Assembly (NCBI RefSeq): GCF_963924675.1
Contig: NC_089235.1
Location: forward strand, 56,941,520 to 57,005,519
Direction: 5' to 3'
Origin: Phocoena phocoena
Taxonomy: Eukaryota > Chordata > Mammalia > Artiodactyla > Phocoenidae
Length of the DNA stretch: 64,000 bases
Part shown: piece by piece, positions 34,341 to 46,089 of the stretch
How the letters are laid out: every line of letters begins with the position of its first letter
How positions within the stretch are numbered: the stretch's first letter is position 1
Translations under genes and position numbers: made by a program
The notes under the pieces: model-generated
Told to the model about the DNA's origin: nothing
Databases searched by the model: none
What the model saw: the letters and a program-made list of their open reading frames with translations, nothing else

Positions 34341-34720
34341 CCCAAAATGACAGTCTGACTTCTATTGCCCATTTATATAACTATATGTATACATGGAATT
34401 ATCCAGCAATACAGTATAATGTCTTCTGTTGTCTAGTTATTTTGTTTAATATTTTTGTCCAGAAAATACATCTATTCATACACATATAGCTAAAGTTTAT
34501 TCTTTTTTATTGCTGTATAGTGTTTTTTACATGAATATATTGTAGTGATGGATATATGGGTTTTTCTAATATGTGGCTAATTAATGCTCTGATTTTTTAT
34601 AAATTTTTTGAACACATGATTGATTATATTCCCACAGAAGTATATGAATTCCAATTCCTAAATATTCTAACCAATAATGGTTACTATTAATTATTTAATT
34701 AAAGGTATTCTGTTGGTTGT
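34341..34720 (-). mobile_element. Old L1M 3' end, minus strand
   Basis: Antisense L1M order: 'atggaattatccagcaatac', 'ttattgctgtatagtgtttt', 'gatggatatatgggtttttc', 'aattaatgctctgatttttt' and 'ttcccacagaagtatatgaa'. Strongly diverged. Confidence 0.55.
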
Positions 34721-34877
34721 AAAATGACATTGAAAGATACTTATTAGAAAGCTTGAAGAAAAACAAATTATATTCCCTTGTCAAAGTTAGAAAATAAGTT
34801 CCAGATCATCATCCTTGAATATGCCCTGGTCATACCTTTTATTATAAAGTTTGAGATAGATTATTCTTTAGGGGGCT
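34721..34877. other. Unassigned spacer
   Basis: Nothing recognised. Confidence 0.5.
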
Positions 34878-35045
34878 GAGCTGGGTATTGTAGACTCTTT
34901 AGTGGCATCCTTGACCTCTACCACAAAATGCCAGTAATACTTGCCTTTTCCTCTCCCCTAAGCTTGACAACCCCAAATCTCCAGATATTGCCAAATATTC
35001 TCTAGGAGGCAAAATTACCCAAGATTACAAAGCACTAGTATAAAG
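34878..35045 (-). mobile_element. hAT-Charlie MITE (MER20/MER5-type)
   Basis: Antisense of a well-known hAT MITE: 'agtggcatccttgacctcta', 'aaaatgccagtaatacttgc', 'ttgacaaccccaaatctcca', 'gatattgccaaatattctct' and 'aggaggcaaaattaccca'. It is non-autonomous and old. Confidence 0.75.
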
Positions 35046-35589
35046 GAAAGATTCAATCAACTTTATGTTCAACGTCATGAAAAACAAATACTTCAAACTT
35101 TTACTTAGACACAGTATCGTGCTTCAGGCACATTATAGGAGGGGAAGAGTGGAATACTTACGAGAGTTTTGTACCTAATTTATCAGGAAAAGGGAATATG
35201 TCTTAAAGATTTTAACCACGGCAAATATCTTGAATATAACTGATTTCACCAATGAGAATATGTTTCTAATACACATTTTGTGAATTAATATGCCATTAAA
35301 TTTGACCAATGTGAAAATCTGTAAATGCAATTGTATATTTCTTGAAGGTGAAGGACACTGAATCAAACTGTAGTAAGTACTTCTAGGGTATAGTTTCTCT
35401 TATTTAATGCTAAACGACCATTCTTGGAATATGCATTAATTACTAATATGAATTAATTATTAATTAGGAAAAATAACTGGCCCATAATGTAGCTTAAAAC
35501 TAAGGCATATGTAATTTCCCATTGTTTATTTAAAAGTAAATCACAGATATCATAGTAATTGGTTATACCTCTTGATTGGATTATTATAT
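35046..35589. other. Unassigned sequence
   Basis: No gene or nameable repeat. Confidence 0.5.
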
Positions 35590-36090
35590 CAATCAAACTT
35601 CATCAAGAGAAGCAGAATCACTTGGAGATATGTACAAATACATGTGCATTGATTTCTTATAGAGTTTGACCGTATGAAGTTGTGGTAATGGTTAGGCAAT
35701 CTCCGTCAGTAAGGCAGTTGTTTCATGTCTGATGTTGGAGCCTGAAGTCCGCAGGGTAGGAAGTGAGGATAAAAACATGAATGGAAGGTTGGAGAGATCA
35801 AGAGCAAACTGGAGCTCGTGAGGACAAACAGAAAGTATGTTAAGTGGTGGTGTGGGCGTCCTAAGCAGCTTAAGCCACACATCACAGAGCTAAACATACA
35901 CTCCTGACCCAGGAGTCAAAGATGCTGAAAGAGGATCCAGAGACAAGTAGAGCATCATAGGCCAGCTGTTGCCTCACATCAGTGAGGTGAGGCAGCAGAT
36001 CTTTAACGATGTGCATGAGTTGCAAAATGGCTGCTGCTTCCCTTCCTCCACCCAATTTTATCCCAAGTGTCTTTCTTTTGGCACACCCTA
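35590..36090 (-). mobile_element. Possible ERVL-type LTR fragment
   Basis: The left end 'agagaagcagaatcacttgg' + 'agatatgtacaaata' resembles the complement of an MLT2/ERVL LTR 3' end, and 'gagcctgaagtccgcagggt' follows in plausible order. The rest (for example 'ggtgaggtgaggcagcagat') is LTR-like in composition, but I cannot assign it. No retroviral coding sequence is present. Confidence 0.4.
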
Positions 36091-36639
36091 TATAGAAAAT
36101 ATACGAGAAAGAAAATTTTGGAAAATGTAGTTCAATCTAGTCAAATTTAACCTTACAAAACCATGACAGTTTATAAATATTATAGCATGATATATATTGA
36201 CTTAAAACATTATTTATTCATTTTTCTATCTATTGATAAATAATTGGCTAGCTTGTACCACCCCCTTTCTCTTCCCCCTCTCCAATTTGTTCTCTGTTGG
36301 TTATCTTTGAAACTATAAATAATATGCTTAAAAGGTAGTTCATGTTTTATGAATTATAAGAGTTATACCTTGAATCCCCACTGATCTGTTCATAAATTCT
36401 CCTTTACCTCCTTTTCCCTCTTCCTCCTTATTTTATGTTCCATCATCTGTTATCTATAACTTGCCAAGTGCAAGTGACATGATGATCTTGATTTTCAGAC
36501 ACAAAGCTGTATTTGTTTGACTTGCTTTTTCTATGAGTAGTAACTCAGTTTAAGTTGTAATGAATATCTAAATATTCATTTCTAAATACTCAAAACTATG
36601 CTGTGGTTATATTTTCTTTCTTGACAATCATTTTGTAAA
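36091..36639. other. Unassigned pyrimidine-rich sequence
   Basis: No gene or confidently nameable repeat. Confidence 0.5.
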
Positions 36640-37520
36640 TTTTTAAATGGTGTTTTCATCACCTTTATTATGTTCTCCCGATTTGTCTGTTTACCATGTC
36701 TGTACATTCATCTGCTGTTTTCTGTAATCTGCTCTTATCCCAGCGACTTCCTTCCTACAGCAATCTGATTCAGTTGCTTTTTAGGCCAGTTACAAGTCCT
36801 GGGTCATGTCAACAGTGTTCCATGTCTTCTGTCTTCCTCTTCCTCCTTTATGCTTTGTGTATGCTTCAGTATTTGGAAGAGCATATTCTCAAATAACATC
36901 CTAAGAAGGGAGCTGCAGGATGTTAAACTTCTGAGACTTCAAATTTCACACACACAGACATATGCTGCTTTACATTTTCCTCAAATTTGGTTAATAATTT
37001 GTGCATAGAAGTCTAGGTTCAGTATTGCCTGTAAGAACTTTTTAAGTCTTTGCTGCATTGCATTCAGCACCTGATACCATTGATTAAAAACCTGAGGCCA
37101 TCGTGATTCTTGTGACTTTGTATTGAATATATGTCATTTCTTTTTTTTTTCTCTTTACAATCTCTTATAAACTTCCCTTTATTCTGGCTGTTTTAAATTT
37201 CACAGGGTTGTATCTAGTTTTAAGTTTTGTTTGATTTTTTTTCACCCCTCAAATATCTTGATGAATACTTAAAGCTTGAAGAGTTGGGAAATGCTGTTCT
37301 ACTATTCTTTTTCCTTATTTCCTTTGTTTGTTTGTTTTTCCTTTCTGAAACTCTTGTTAGTAGGATGATTATATATTGAATTGATTCTCTATGTATATTT
37401 TATGATTTGTTTTATTTTATATCTCAGGAGGCCATAATTTGTCTTTAACAGTTCAGGTCTATTCTTCTTGGATAATGTTTCTTTTCTTCTCTTATCATTT
37501 TTGTTGTCAGTTGGTTGTTG
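36640..37520 (-). mobile_element. Ancient L1-type 5'UTR/ORF1-upstream region
   Basis: Antisense landmarks in order: 'ggatgttaaacttctgagac', 'gcatagaagtctaggttcag', 'tttaaatttcacagggttgt', 'ctttctgaaactcttgttag' and 'taggatgattatatattgaa'. These parallel the '..aatttcacaatgatgtgcc..ttctggaactcctattag..' order of old L1 5' regions. It is the same kind of sequence as 1-370 and 53221-54160, but more eroded. Confidence 0.55.
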
Positions 37521-38090
37521 AAATGTATTATGTTGCTGACATTCTGCACATGCATATGAATCCTTATTTGTCCATCTAAAATGTATAGTAGAGCTGCTGG
37601 AAACTCTTTGAGTAGGTCTGTGTTCATCAATGTCAGGCCTGTTATTAGGTGAGTGAGCAAAGAACTGGCCATTATTTTAAAAAACCTCCAAATTCCTGAA
37701 GGCATGGGGTCTCTTTGGGTCTCTCTCATTTCCTCCATTACATGCTATACAGTTTATTCAAATTTCATGAGTAAAGAACAAAAAATCTTTCTCATTATAT
37801 ATTTTAGATTTGTTTTTTTATTTTCTAGAGAGTAAGCACATGGTAGCTGCATTCTACACGTTACCTTTTGAGAAAAGAAGGGGAAACATACCCATTGCCT
37901 CATACACGTAATTTGTATAGGTTTTTCTGATGTTCACCCATTGTTCACTCTTTTAGATACATATTTTGAGTTTCTTTTGGGTATCTTCATGAATTGTAAG
38001 ACTTCTCATGAGGAATGGATTGCTGGATCCCCTGCTTTGATTCATCTACCAATGTACTTATTTATATTTATTGTTCTTGTTTTTATTATA
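37521..38090. other. Unassigned sequence
   Basis: No gene. The 97-codon minus-strand frame (37445-37738) overlaps the old L1-like region and has no domain. Confidence 0.5.
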
Positions 38091-38496
38091 TGTGATAATT
38101 TTATGTGCCAGCATGAAGGGTTTTTTGGATAGGATAAGCATTTAAATCAATGAACCTTGAGTAAGCAGATTGCTCGCCATATTGTGGGTGGGCCTTATCA
38201 AATCAGGTGAAGGCCTGACTAAACAAAATGTCTGGCTTCTGCAAGCAAGAGGGAATTCTCTGGCTGACTGCCTTTGGACTTCATCTGAACCATCAGTTTT
38301 CCTAGGTCTCCAGCTTGCCATTCTTCAGACTGGAGCTGCATCATTAGCTCTCCTATGTCTCAAGCTTGCCAGCCCACACTGCAAAGTTTACACTCTCTGG
38401 CCTCTGTAATCATGTGAGCCAGTTCCTTACAGTAAATTTCTCTCTATATATTTGCGTATCCTATTGGCTCTTTTTCTCTGAGAACCAACAAATATA
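38091..38496 (+). mobile_element. Solo MLT2-type LTR (ERVL)
   Basis: Starts 'tgtgataattttatgtgcca' and ends '..tgagaaccaacaaatata'. Internal landmarks are 'gggtgggccttatcaaatca', 'gtgaaggcctgactaaacaa', 'gagggaattctctggctgac', repeated 'aggtctccagcttgcca' blocks and the 3' 'atcctattggctctttttct'. The length of about 405 bp is a near-complete LTR with no internal region, so this is a solo LTR from recombination of an ancient ERVL-type element. A frame of 79 codons (38170-38409) is the LTR read through, not a gene. Confidence 0.85.
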
Positions 38497-39599
38497 CTGT
38501 GTTTTCAATTTTTTTTTTTATTTTAAAAAATATCATATCTCCTGAATGTCTTCCTTTTTAATGCAGAATTAAAAACTATTTTGCCATTATTTTAACACAG
38601 TTTTAGTAGAAATTAAATATAAGCATCTGTGTGCCCAGTCCATTATCTTGAATTGGAATCAATGTTTACTTTTTAAAAAAGGAATCTGTAGTTAATATGT
38701 GGAAATGGGTTGGATGGGGGCAGAATAGAAGGAAAGATTCCAAGTGGATTAATATTTCATTAAATCAGGTAAGATAGTGATGACTTGTACAAATGAAATT
38801 CAGTGTATATTAAGAGGCTATGTCAGATCTAGAGCATATTTTGCATCAAATGTGATTGTCTGTTTTGTGATGGCTTCAGCTTGATGATTCCTCTAGGTCT
38901 GTGGGGATTTTCAGTCATTTAATTAATCTGTCTTCTGTTTTATCCTCCTGCACTTCAGGCTGCCATAACAGGCCCTAGACTGCATTTATTTTTTTCAATT
39001 TGATAACATTTCCAAATTGGTAACAAGCCCTGTTCTATCTTGTGCTTCTTCAGCTTTCTGAAACTCTAATAATCTGGTCTTTTGTAACATTTATCATTAA
39101 TCAAGTCTCTTTTCTCTGCTTGTTTTCTAGCTTTCTTCCCTCCTTTGATTTGAAGGATGTTGGCTTTTTTCTTATTTTCTTGTAAAACTTAGTTACTTTG
39201 CTTATTGTTATAAGCTAATATAAATTCCATCTTTTTGCCAATTACTTTCAAAGGTAGGAACTATAAACTTTCTATTCATCCCAGATTTCCTTGCTAGGAA
39301 AGATTAAACGTGAGTCCTCTTTAATTTGTCTAGATGGATATCTTCTCATTCAGCTGTAGATTTTGACTATATCCTGAATCTTGGATCTGACTCTTATTTG
39401 TGTTGGTACTCTTGTCTTTTGGAAATTGTGCATAGATTTCATGTATTTGGCTTGAAACATGGCTCCCTAGAAAGACTGTGTGTCAACTGACCCCTCTGTC
39501 TCCTACCAATTAAGCTTTATGTTTACTTTATCTAATTTGGCCATCATGGAGACAATCAATATCCCTGCCTTAAAGGACACCTTCTTGGCGTGACTTCTC
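38497..39599. other. Unassigned T-rich sequence
   Basis: No gene or confidently nameable repeat; parts may be further old L1 5'UTR. Confidence 0.45.
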
Positions 39600-39822
39600 C
39601 TCACTCAATATGATAATATGTATAAAATATATAACTAATGAAAACATAATGTACAGCACAGGGAACTCTACTTAATGCACTGTGGTGACCTTAAATGGGA
39701 AGGAAATCCAAAAAAGAGAGGATATATGTATATGTGTAGCTGATTCATTTTGTTGTACAGTAGAAACTAACACAACATTATAAAACAACTATACTCCAAT
39801 AAAAATTAATTAAAAAAAATGA
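39600..39822 (+). mobile_element. L1 3'UTR end, 5'-truncated insertion
   Basis: Artiodactyl/cetacean L1 3' end: 'aatgtacagcacagggaact', 'gtgtagctgattcattttgt', 'tgtacagtagaaactaacac' and 'aactatactccaataaaaat', then an A-rich tail ending about 39821. Only about 220 bp of the element is present, typical of severe 5' truncation. Confidence 0.9.
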
Positions 39823-40062
39823 GAAGCGGATTCAGGTAACTAAAATCATGATGAGCAGGATTCCAAATATATCTATTTCCTGAGTTCTGTTTATAGGAGC
39901 TTAGAGTCACTTTTAGATCTTTGTCTTATACTCTATAATCCTTATTTTACTCAGTTACTTTTTTCAAACTCTGTCATCCAATTTCCCAGGCACTGAACTG
40001 TAACAAAACTGAGATATACGAGGCTGTTGCACCTATCATATATTAATAGTTAAAATTAATCT
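39823..40062. other. Unassigned spacer
   Basis: Nothing recognised. Confidence 0.5.
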
Positions 40063-40205
40063 AATGCTTATAATGTCAGGAACCATATTAAGTACTTTAC
40101 ATGACATATTTAGACAGTCAAAATACTATGATTTAAGTAATAATTTTAACATCATTTTATGTATAAGAAAACTTAGACTTCGTGAAAATAAGTTATGCAT
40201 TTAGC
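40063..40205 (-). mobile_element. MIR/L2-type fragment, minus strand
   Basis: 'ggaaccatattaagtacttt' then 'acatgacatatttagacagt', 'acatcattttatgtataaga', 'aaaacttagacttcgtgaaa' and 'tagccaggatgct' follow the antisense MIR order (..taagcactttaca.., ..cattttacagatgaggaaact.., ..agccaggat..). Confidence 0.65.
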
Positions 40206-40289
40206 CAGGATGCTACATCAATATTTTAGATATTTTAGAGTTAACAATAGGATCATACTTCCATTACTAATTTTTATATAGGCTAGTAT

Positions 40290-40585
40290 AGATTAAACTT
40301 ATATTGAGCTAACATACAGCCCCCAAACTGTCAATACCTTAAAACAACATTTTCTTCTTAACACATGGCTTCAAGATTCACCCCTGAAAGGAAAGAGGGA
40401 ACATGGATAGCTTATATTTGCAGTTCTGTATTTTGTTCCATAAGTGACATCTGCCATTTTCATCACAACCCATTGGCCAGAGTTAATCAAATAACCCCAC
40501 CTAAGAGCATTAGAAAGTGTAGTCCTTTGTACGCATGGAAGAGAAGACAACTAGTTATTGGTGACCATTAATAATGTTACTGTAA
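40290..40585. mobile_element. Possible old LTR-type repeat
   Basis: 'caataccttaaaacaacatt' near the left and 'ccattggccagagttaatca' + 'aataaccccacctaagagca' toward the right resemble an old mammalian LTR-like family ('..ggcttaaaacaac.. ..attggccaaagcaagtcacatggccccacc..'). Boundaries are uncertain. The 68-codon frame inside (40365-40571) has no domain. Confidence 0.4.
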
Positions 40586-41141
40586 CAGCATTTCTAGAAA
40601 CCACGGGTGTCTGACTCTAAAGACCATGATCATAAGCACTCAGTTATCCTTTCTTCTCTCAGTTTTAATAAACACATTTAACAAACTATATACTATCTTA
40701 AAATAAAACTGTTTAAAATACAGAAAAAAGTGAAGAAGAAAGAAAACTAATCACTAATGACTGCTGATATCAAAATATGAAAGTGTTTTCATAACAATTC
40801 CATATATAAATCCTAATAAATAGTTAAGAAAATTACCAATGTTGTATTCTGTAGTTTTCACCTATTATTTAGCATTTTTATGAATTCAAAGTTGGTGAGT
40901 AGATTATATTAAAAAGTTATTAACTATGCTAGAGTTATTTTACTTAACCAATTGGCTAGGTTGGATATTAAAGTTGTTGACGTGCCTTAGTATTATTTAG
41001 TAGTACTCCATTAAACATCTTGGCCCCTCAACATTACCTCTAACATAAATTTACAAGTATAGCAGTACTCAACTCTGTGATCTGATTTTATATTTTTATA
41101 TAATTGTTTTGCATTTCCTTTCCTACTTTTCACTTAATTTA
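40586..41141. other. Unassigned sequence
   Basis: No gene or nameable repeat. Confidence 0.5.
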
Positions 41142-41156
41142 TGGCTTCACTCTTTT
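41142..41156. repeat. SINE target-site duplication, left
   Basis: 'tggcttcactctttt' is identical to 41362-41376. Confidence 0.95.
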
Positions 41157-41361
41157 TTTTTTTCCTTTGTGGTACGCGGGCCTCTCACTGTTATGGCCTC
41201 TCCCGTTGTGGAGCACAGGCTCCGGACGCGCAGGCTCAGCGGCCATGGCTCACGGGCCCAGCCGCTCCATGGCATGTGGGATCTTCCTGGACCAGGGCAC
41301 GAACCCGTGTCGCCTGCATTGGCAGGCGGACTCTCAACCACTGCGCCACCAGGGAAGCCCG
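41157..41361 (-). mobile_element. CHR-2 SINE with perfect 15-bp TSD
   Basis: Minus orientation: short T-run with 'cctttgtggtacgcgggcct', CpG-rich core, 'gcacgaacccgtgtcgcc' and the end 'accagggaagcccg'. Exact duplication and good core conservation make this one of the youngest insertions here. Confidence 0.97.
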
Positions 41362-41376
41362 TGGCTTCACTCTTTT
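41362..41376. repeat. SINE target-site duplication, right
   Basis: Exact copy of 41142-41156. Confidence 0.95.
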
Positions 41377-42724
41377 ATGCCTGACTAAATTAACCAGAGA
41401 TTTGTTTAAATTTTTAAAGGAATAAAGTACTTCTAAAAGAAGATATTTTCAGTATCAATCTGTAATAGCCTAAAAATTAGATTTTAAGAAATAGCATGTT
41501 CATCAAAATATCTCCAGGGAATATTTGACTTTCACCAATTCAAAGAAAATTGTTTTCCACCAATTATTGACTTGAATGACTTATTTTCCTATTAGTAGAA
41601 TCCTGTATGGTGTGTCTTTTTTAGTTCTTCCTCTTCTGAATGTTCCCTGGTGATTCTATGATGAGAGAATTATTTTTTCCCTCACTGATTTTAGAGAATG
41701 GCTTTTGCTAAAAATTGGCCTTGTATCTGATAGAACCATGGAAACCACAAAACTTTCTAAGAAACAAGTTAAATGAGCTCCTCTGCCTTAGCAGTTTGAA
41801 TTTCAATACGATACAATCCTATCTCAACAATTCTATAAATTGTATAACTCTTCAGTAGCCCCTCACATAGTAGGGAACTGTTTTGATACCAGTGGAGTTC
41901 ATAGGTTAATTTTTCGTGACAATCTCATAAATTTATACCAAATATATTTTGAACAGTATTAGTGTTGAAATGATGGCACTCAAAGAACACTTTTTAAAAA
42001 TATTGGATTTGCCATATTATGCTTTTATGATTGTTTCTGAACAGCATTTGGCCTAGGAACCAAGTATATTCCTGCTATAAAATTTTTCAAGCTGGTTTAT
42101 TTTTTACTACTATACTTCTTTTACTATATTTGGCATATATATTTGGTTTCTCCTTTCAATGTTCTTGAAATTTTAAAATAAATGATATCCTCTTGCATCT
42201 ACAGTGTTTCATTTAGCAGGCTGTAATTACATAAACACAATAGTCAGAGGATGTTCTATTTAGCAGAAAATAATTGCTTTATCTTTAACATACCATGGAT
42301 GCAGAATGGAGGTATAGAAAGAACATTTATACAGAAAAGAAAATGTGAAATGTTCCTTCAAATTAGGATGTTGTGATAGCTTCATTTTCAACATGAAGAT
42401 ATTTTATACCTAAAAGCTGAGAAAACATGTTTAGAAGTGAAGACGCTTAAAATAATACCTCATATGTTGCCATAAAAAGGAATGATATTTTTATGGACTT
42501 AATAAAATCTCATGGACTTAATAAAATCTCAACTTTCAAAAGACTTGTAAAATTTATTCTTAAGCAGGGTCTGTCCTGCAGTTAAACCAAGTATTTAAAA
42601 GGATTTTGATAACTTTTTCCTTTGGCTTACACTATAATCAGTTCAACTGAATCATTGTCTTTGTGCCATAGAAAAATGAGAAACTTTGATTCTGTGCATA
42701 GCAGAACAAACATAAATAAAGTGA
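41377..42724. other. Unassigned sequence with a 19-bp tandem duplication
   Basis: No gene or nameable repeat apart from the duplication listed at 42493-42530. Confidence 0.5.
42493..42530. repeat. Perfect 19-bp tandem duplication
   Basis: 'atggacttaataaaatctc' occurs at 42493-42511 and again at 42512-42530 with no difference, so it is a recent slippage or end-joining event. Confidence 0.97.
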
Positions 42725-42955
42725 TACCCTCTTTTTTAAAAAAATTAATTTTTATTGGCAGATAGCTGATTTACAATGTTATGTTAGTTTCTGCTGTACA
42801 GCAAAGTGAATCAGTTATACGTATATATATCCATTCTTTTTTAGATTCTATTCCCATATAGGTCATTATAGAGTATGGTGTAGAGTTGCCTGTGCTATAC
42901 AGTGGGTTCTTATTAGTTATCTATCTTAATCCTATATTATAAATTTTTACTTTTT
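42725..42955 (-). mobile_element. L1 3'UTR end, minus strand
   Basis: Antisense L1 3' end: 'attaatttttattggcagat', 'agtttctgctgtacagcaaa', 'gtgaatcagttatacgtata', 'attcccatataggtcattat' and 'gcctgtgctatacagtgggt'. About 230 bp, severely 5'-truncated. Complementary in content to the plus-strand copy at 39600. Confidence 0.9.
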
Positions 42956-45386
42956 AAAATTGGGTCAAACGTATCTCACATGATATCCATAAGTATCAGG
43001 TAACAATAGCTAACCAAGCAAACACAGCAAAATATCTCATTTAGTCTTTCCAGCTACCTGACCAAGTGTTTACAGCTGCCCATTACTTACCCACTTACTT
43101 GGTTTGAGCAGATTTTAGTCAAGCTTCTCATCTCCCCACTGAGCCTGAAACTTTGGCTTGCCGCTAAGCTTCAATAAGCACTAAGGTATATAGCATGCCC
43201 TCTTAACAACTCATTCCAAGAACTAGCTGACCAAAGAGAGAAACATCTGCTAATATACCCAGTCATATTTTCTGTTCATCCCCACTATTTACTACCTCCC
43301 TAACAAAATTCTGCTGGTCCTACTTACCTCTCACAATAATTAATACATAAATAAGATTTTTTCTTCTGTTTAATTTTGAGATGCTTGCAGGTCTTGTAGT
43401 CAGAGATCTCTTCCTATTACAAAAGTTTTTTTCCAAAAGACTCTCCTTACCTAAGTCCAGGTTTGTTTTTATTTGGTATACACAGTGCTGTTGTTATTAT
43501 CCTTATTTATATCATCTAGGAAACAGCATATAAAAGAAATATAGTTATTTAGCAAAGATTACATATATAATGTTGATACTAGAATTTTAACATAAGTCTT
43601 ATTGCACAGTTTCATTTTATACTGCCTCAAATGTGATGATATTTATTAGAAGGATTTGTACATTTTAAAACACTAGGCGGAATTTTCAGTTTCTGATCTG
43701 TTCACCATACTGCCTGCATTGTTGGAATGGGTCTTGCCAAGCCACTGCTAAGTAGGATTATTAAGCGCATATACTCTTTTGGCACTTGGCCACATGTTTT
43801 GTCCCCATGATCAAGCGATAGAGACTGCATGCCGCCAGCACATGGTACAGCAATACTGTTTCCTGGCTGCCTGACAGACCCCTCTGTGATACCTCATCCT
43901 CGGTTGGTAGGGTGGTTTGGATCTAGCCCTTCATCTGGATACTCCTGCCATCTCATCCCTCGGAGTCCTGAAGTGTGATCTAATAATCACATGGCAGGAA
44001 CTGACTAAAATTTAACAGGAGACAATGAGAGCTATAATTCTTAAATCCAAATGAGTGATCCTATGAATTCCATCCTTACTGGATGGAATTTCAGGAATTT
44101 GAACAAGTGAGATTTCTTAGAAATGGGGTCTTCAATTTGTTCTGTTCAAATCATACCACAGAGAAAAAAATATCAAGTTATCCTTGGTCTTTGTTGAGGC
44201 ATGTATCCCCAAATCCGTTCACTTTGCACTTTTGTTGTAGGATACATAAATTAGCGCTGCTCCAATTTTTACCTGTATATAGAACCAACAAAGGTGAATT
44301 TCTTCACTTGCCACTTCCTTGTATAATTTTAGGATAACTAATAAACACCATTCCAGTTTATGATTGTTGTTTAATGCATTTACATAAAAAACACATAGAA
44401 TAAGTCATAAAAGGTTTTTGTGGAACAGCTCAAAATGTGGTAGGTGATGAAATTGTTTATCAGGCCCATAGCATATGTTTCCCTATAGTGTTATTTCCAT
44501 GATGTAACCCATATAATTTGTGGGCCTAGCTTCTTTCAGAATAAATGGGAGGTTTGGGCACAAAAGCAGGTACTCTGTCAGTATTCTGACAACAAAATAA
44601 AAAAATTCTGGTATCCTAAGTTTAAGATGTTAACTACAATTATTGTGCCTTGCTACAAATAATAAGAGAGGTTCATATCTACATTTTATCTGGGATAGAC
44701 AAGCAATCATTGATGCATGGCTATGTATAAAGATTAGCAACAGGAAATTACTTCTTCAGGTTATACAGAAAAGAATGTCAAGCATAGGTTTATATTCAAA
44801 CTGCAGTCTAAAAGTTGAATCATGTGCTCAGGATCATGCCATTGTGTTGTGCTTTTTTCTTTTGAAATATTTTATTGTTGTCCTCCAGAATTTGTGCATG
44901 GCCAATAAACTATGGAATTATAAAGTATCTTCAGTAAGAGTGATGCCAAAATTAATGTAAAAAAACCAACTTAAATGAAGAGAAATGGAGGAAAAAAGAG
45001 GGAAATGAAGCATTTGGTAGTAGGATTCCAGCTAATTAATAACTTTTTAGATGCATTTAATTATCTATTTAAACAGGCATTTAACTTTATTAAATTTAAG
45101 ATAAATTTAGGATTTAAATTCTATGTTGAAAATTTTTTAAATATCAAATATATAAAAACAATTTATTGTGCCTCAAAGGAAGAACACGCACCTATTACAA
45201 ATATGTAGATAAAGATATCTATATCTATACCTCTATTTCTATATTTAGGTGTAGTATATATTATTTTATAAGTTAAAAGTAATTTGTGTGTCGTTGAGAA
45301 TCCAGTTTTGATCATATTATTGTAGGAAATTACTTTTCATATGTAAAAGTTGTGACTTTATGTTGAATATTGAAAAAATAATATAT
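42956..45386. other. Unassigned sequence
   Basis: No gene. The stretch 43060-43460 has an LTR-like feel ('cttggcttgccgctaagctt') and 43680-44000 is more GC-rich than the rest, but neither can be assigned. Frames at 44083-44337, 44643-44960 and 44975-45208 have no domain. Confidence 0.45.
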
Positions 45387-45602
45387 GGTAGTCCCTTGGT
45401 ATCCGGAGTGGATTGATTCTAGGACCCACTATGGATACCCAAATCCCTGGATTCTCAAGTCCCATAGATAGCCCTACATATCCAAGGTTCCACTTCTGTG
45501 GATTCAAACAACCGTGGATCATACAGTACTGTATTTAATGAAAAAAATCTGCATGTAAGTGGACCCAAGCAGTTCAAACATGTGTTGTTCAAGGGTCAAC
45601 TG
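45387..45602. mobile_element. Tigger-derived MITE, second copy of the 17-kb subfamily
   Basis: Starts 'ggtagtcccttggtatccgg', contains 'ggatacccaaatccctggat' and 'gattcaaacaaccgtggatc', and ends 'tgttgttcaagggtcaactg'. The right end matches 17275-17287 base for base and the 'tctgcat(t/g)taagtggaccca' block is shared, but the left end is of the MER2-like type. Non-coding. Confidence 0.85.
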
Positions 45603-46089
45603 TATATGTTTTATAATTTTAATTTTCCTTCCCTATTTTTAGTAACTCTGCCTTCCATAGTTTCCACTTCTCCTTACCCAGCCAATTTGGAAACTATTAT
45701 TTGACTGTAATTCTAGAATAGAACATATTGATAAAATCATCAAATCCAGCTCTCTAAGCAGAACTAGAATATGATTTTTTACAGTAACCATATAGGTAGT
45801 CTATCTTCAAGTTTTCTATGAAACTCCTACTTTGAGTGAGTGATAGTCATTTTAAACATTTTGGAACTAATGCAGGAAGCAGTATGTGATGACTTAGTTG
45901 TCCAAGGTCAAATATTTCATCGTATTTATAAAATTAGAAAAATTGGAAAACTCAGCATTAATGAAAAGAGAGGCTTTGTGTTAAGAGATTAAATATCTTT
46001 TTAATTTGCTATAGATTAGTCTGTGCTCCCTCCACCCCCGCCAATTCTGAGCCCATTAATTAAAGTGTAAGTAGAGGTGAGAGTGTTGG
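45603..46089. other. Unassigned sequence
   Basis: Nothing recognised. Confidence 0.5.
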
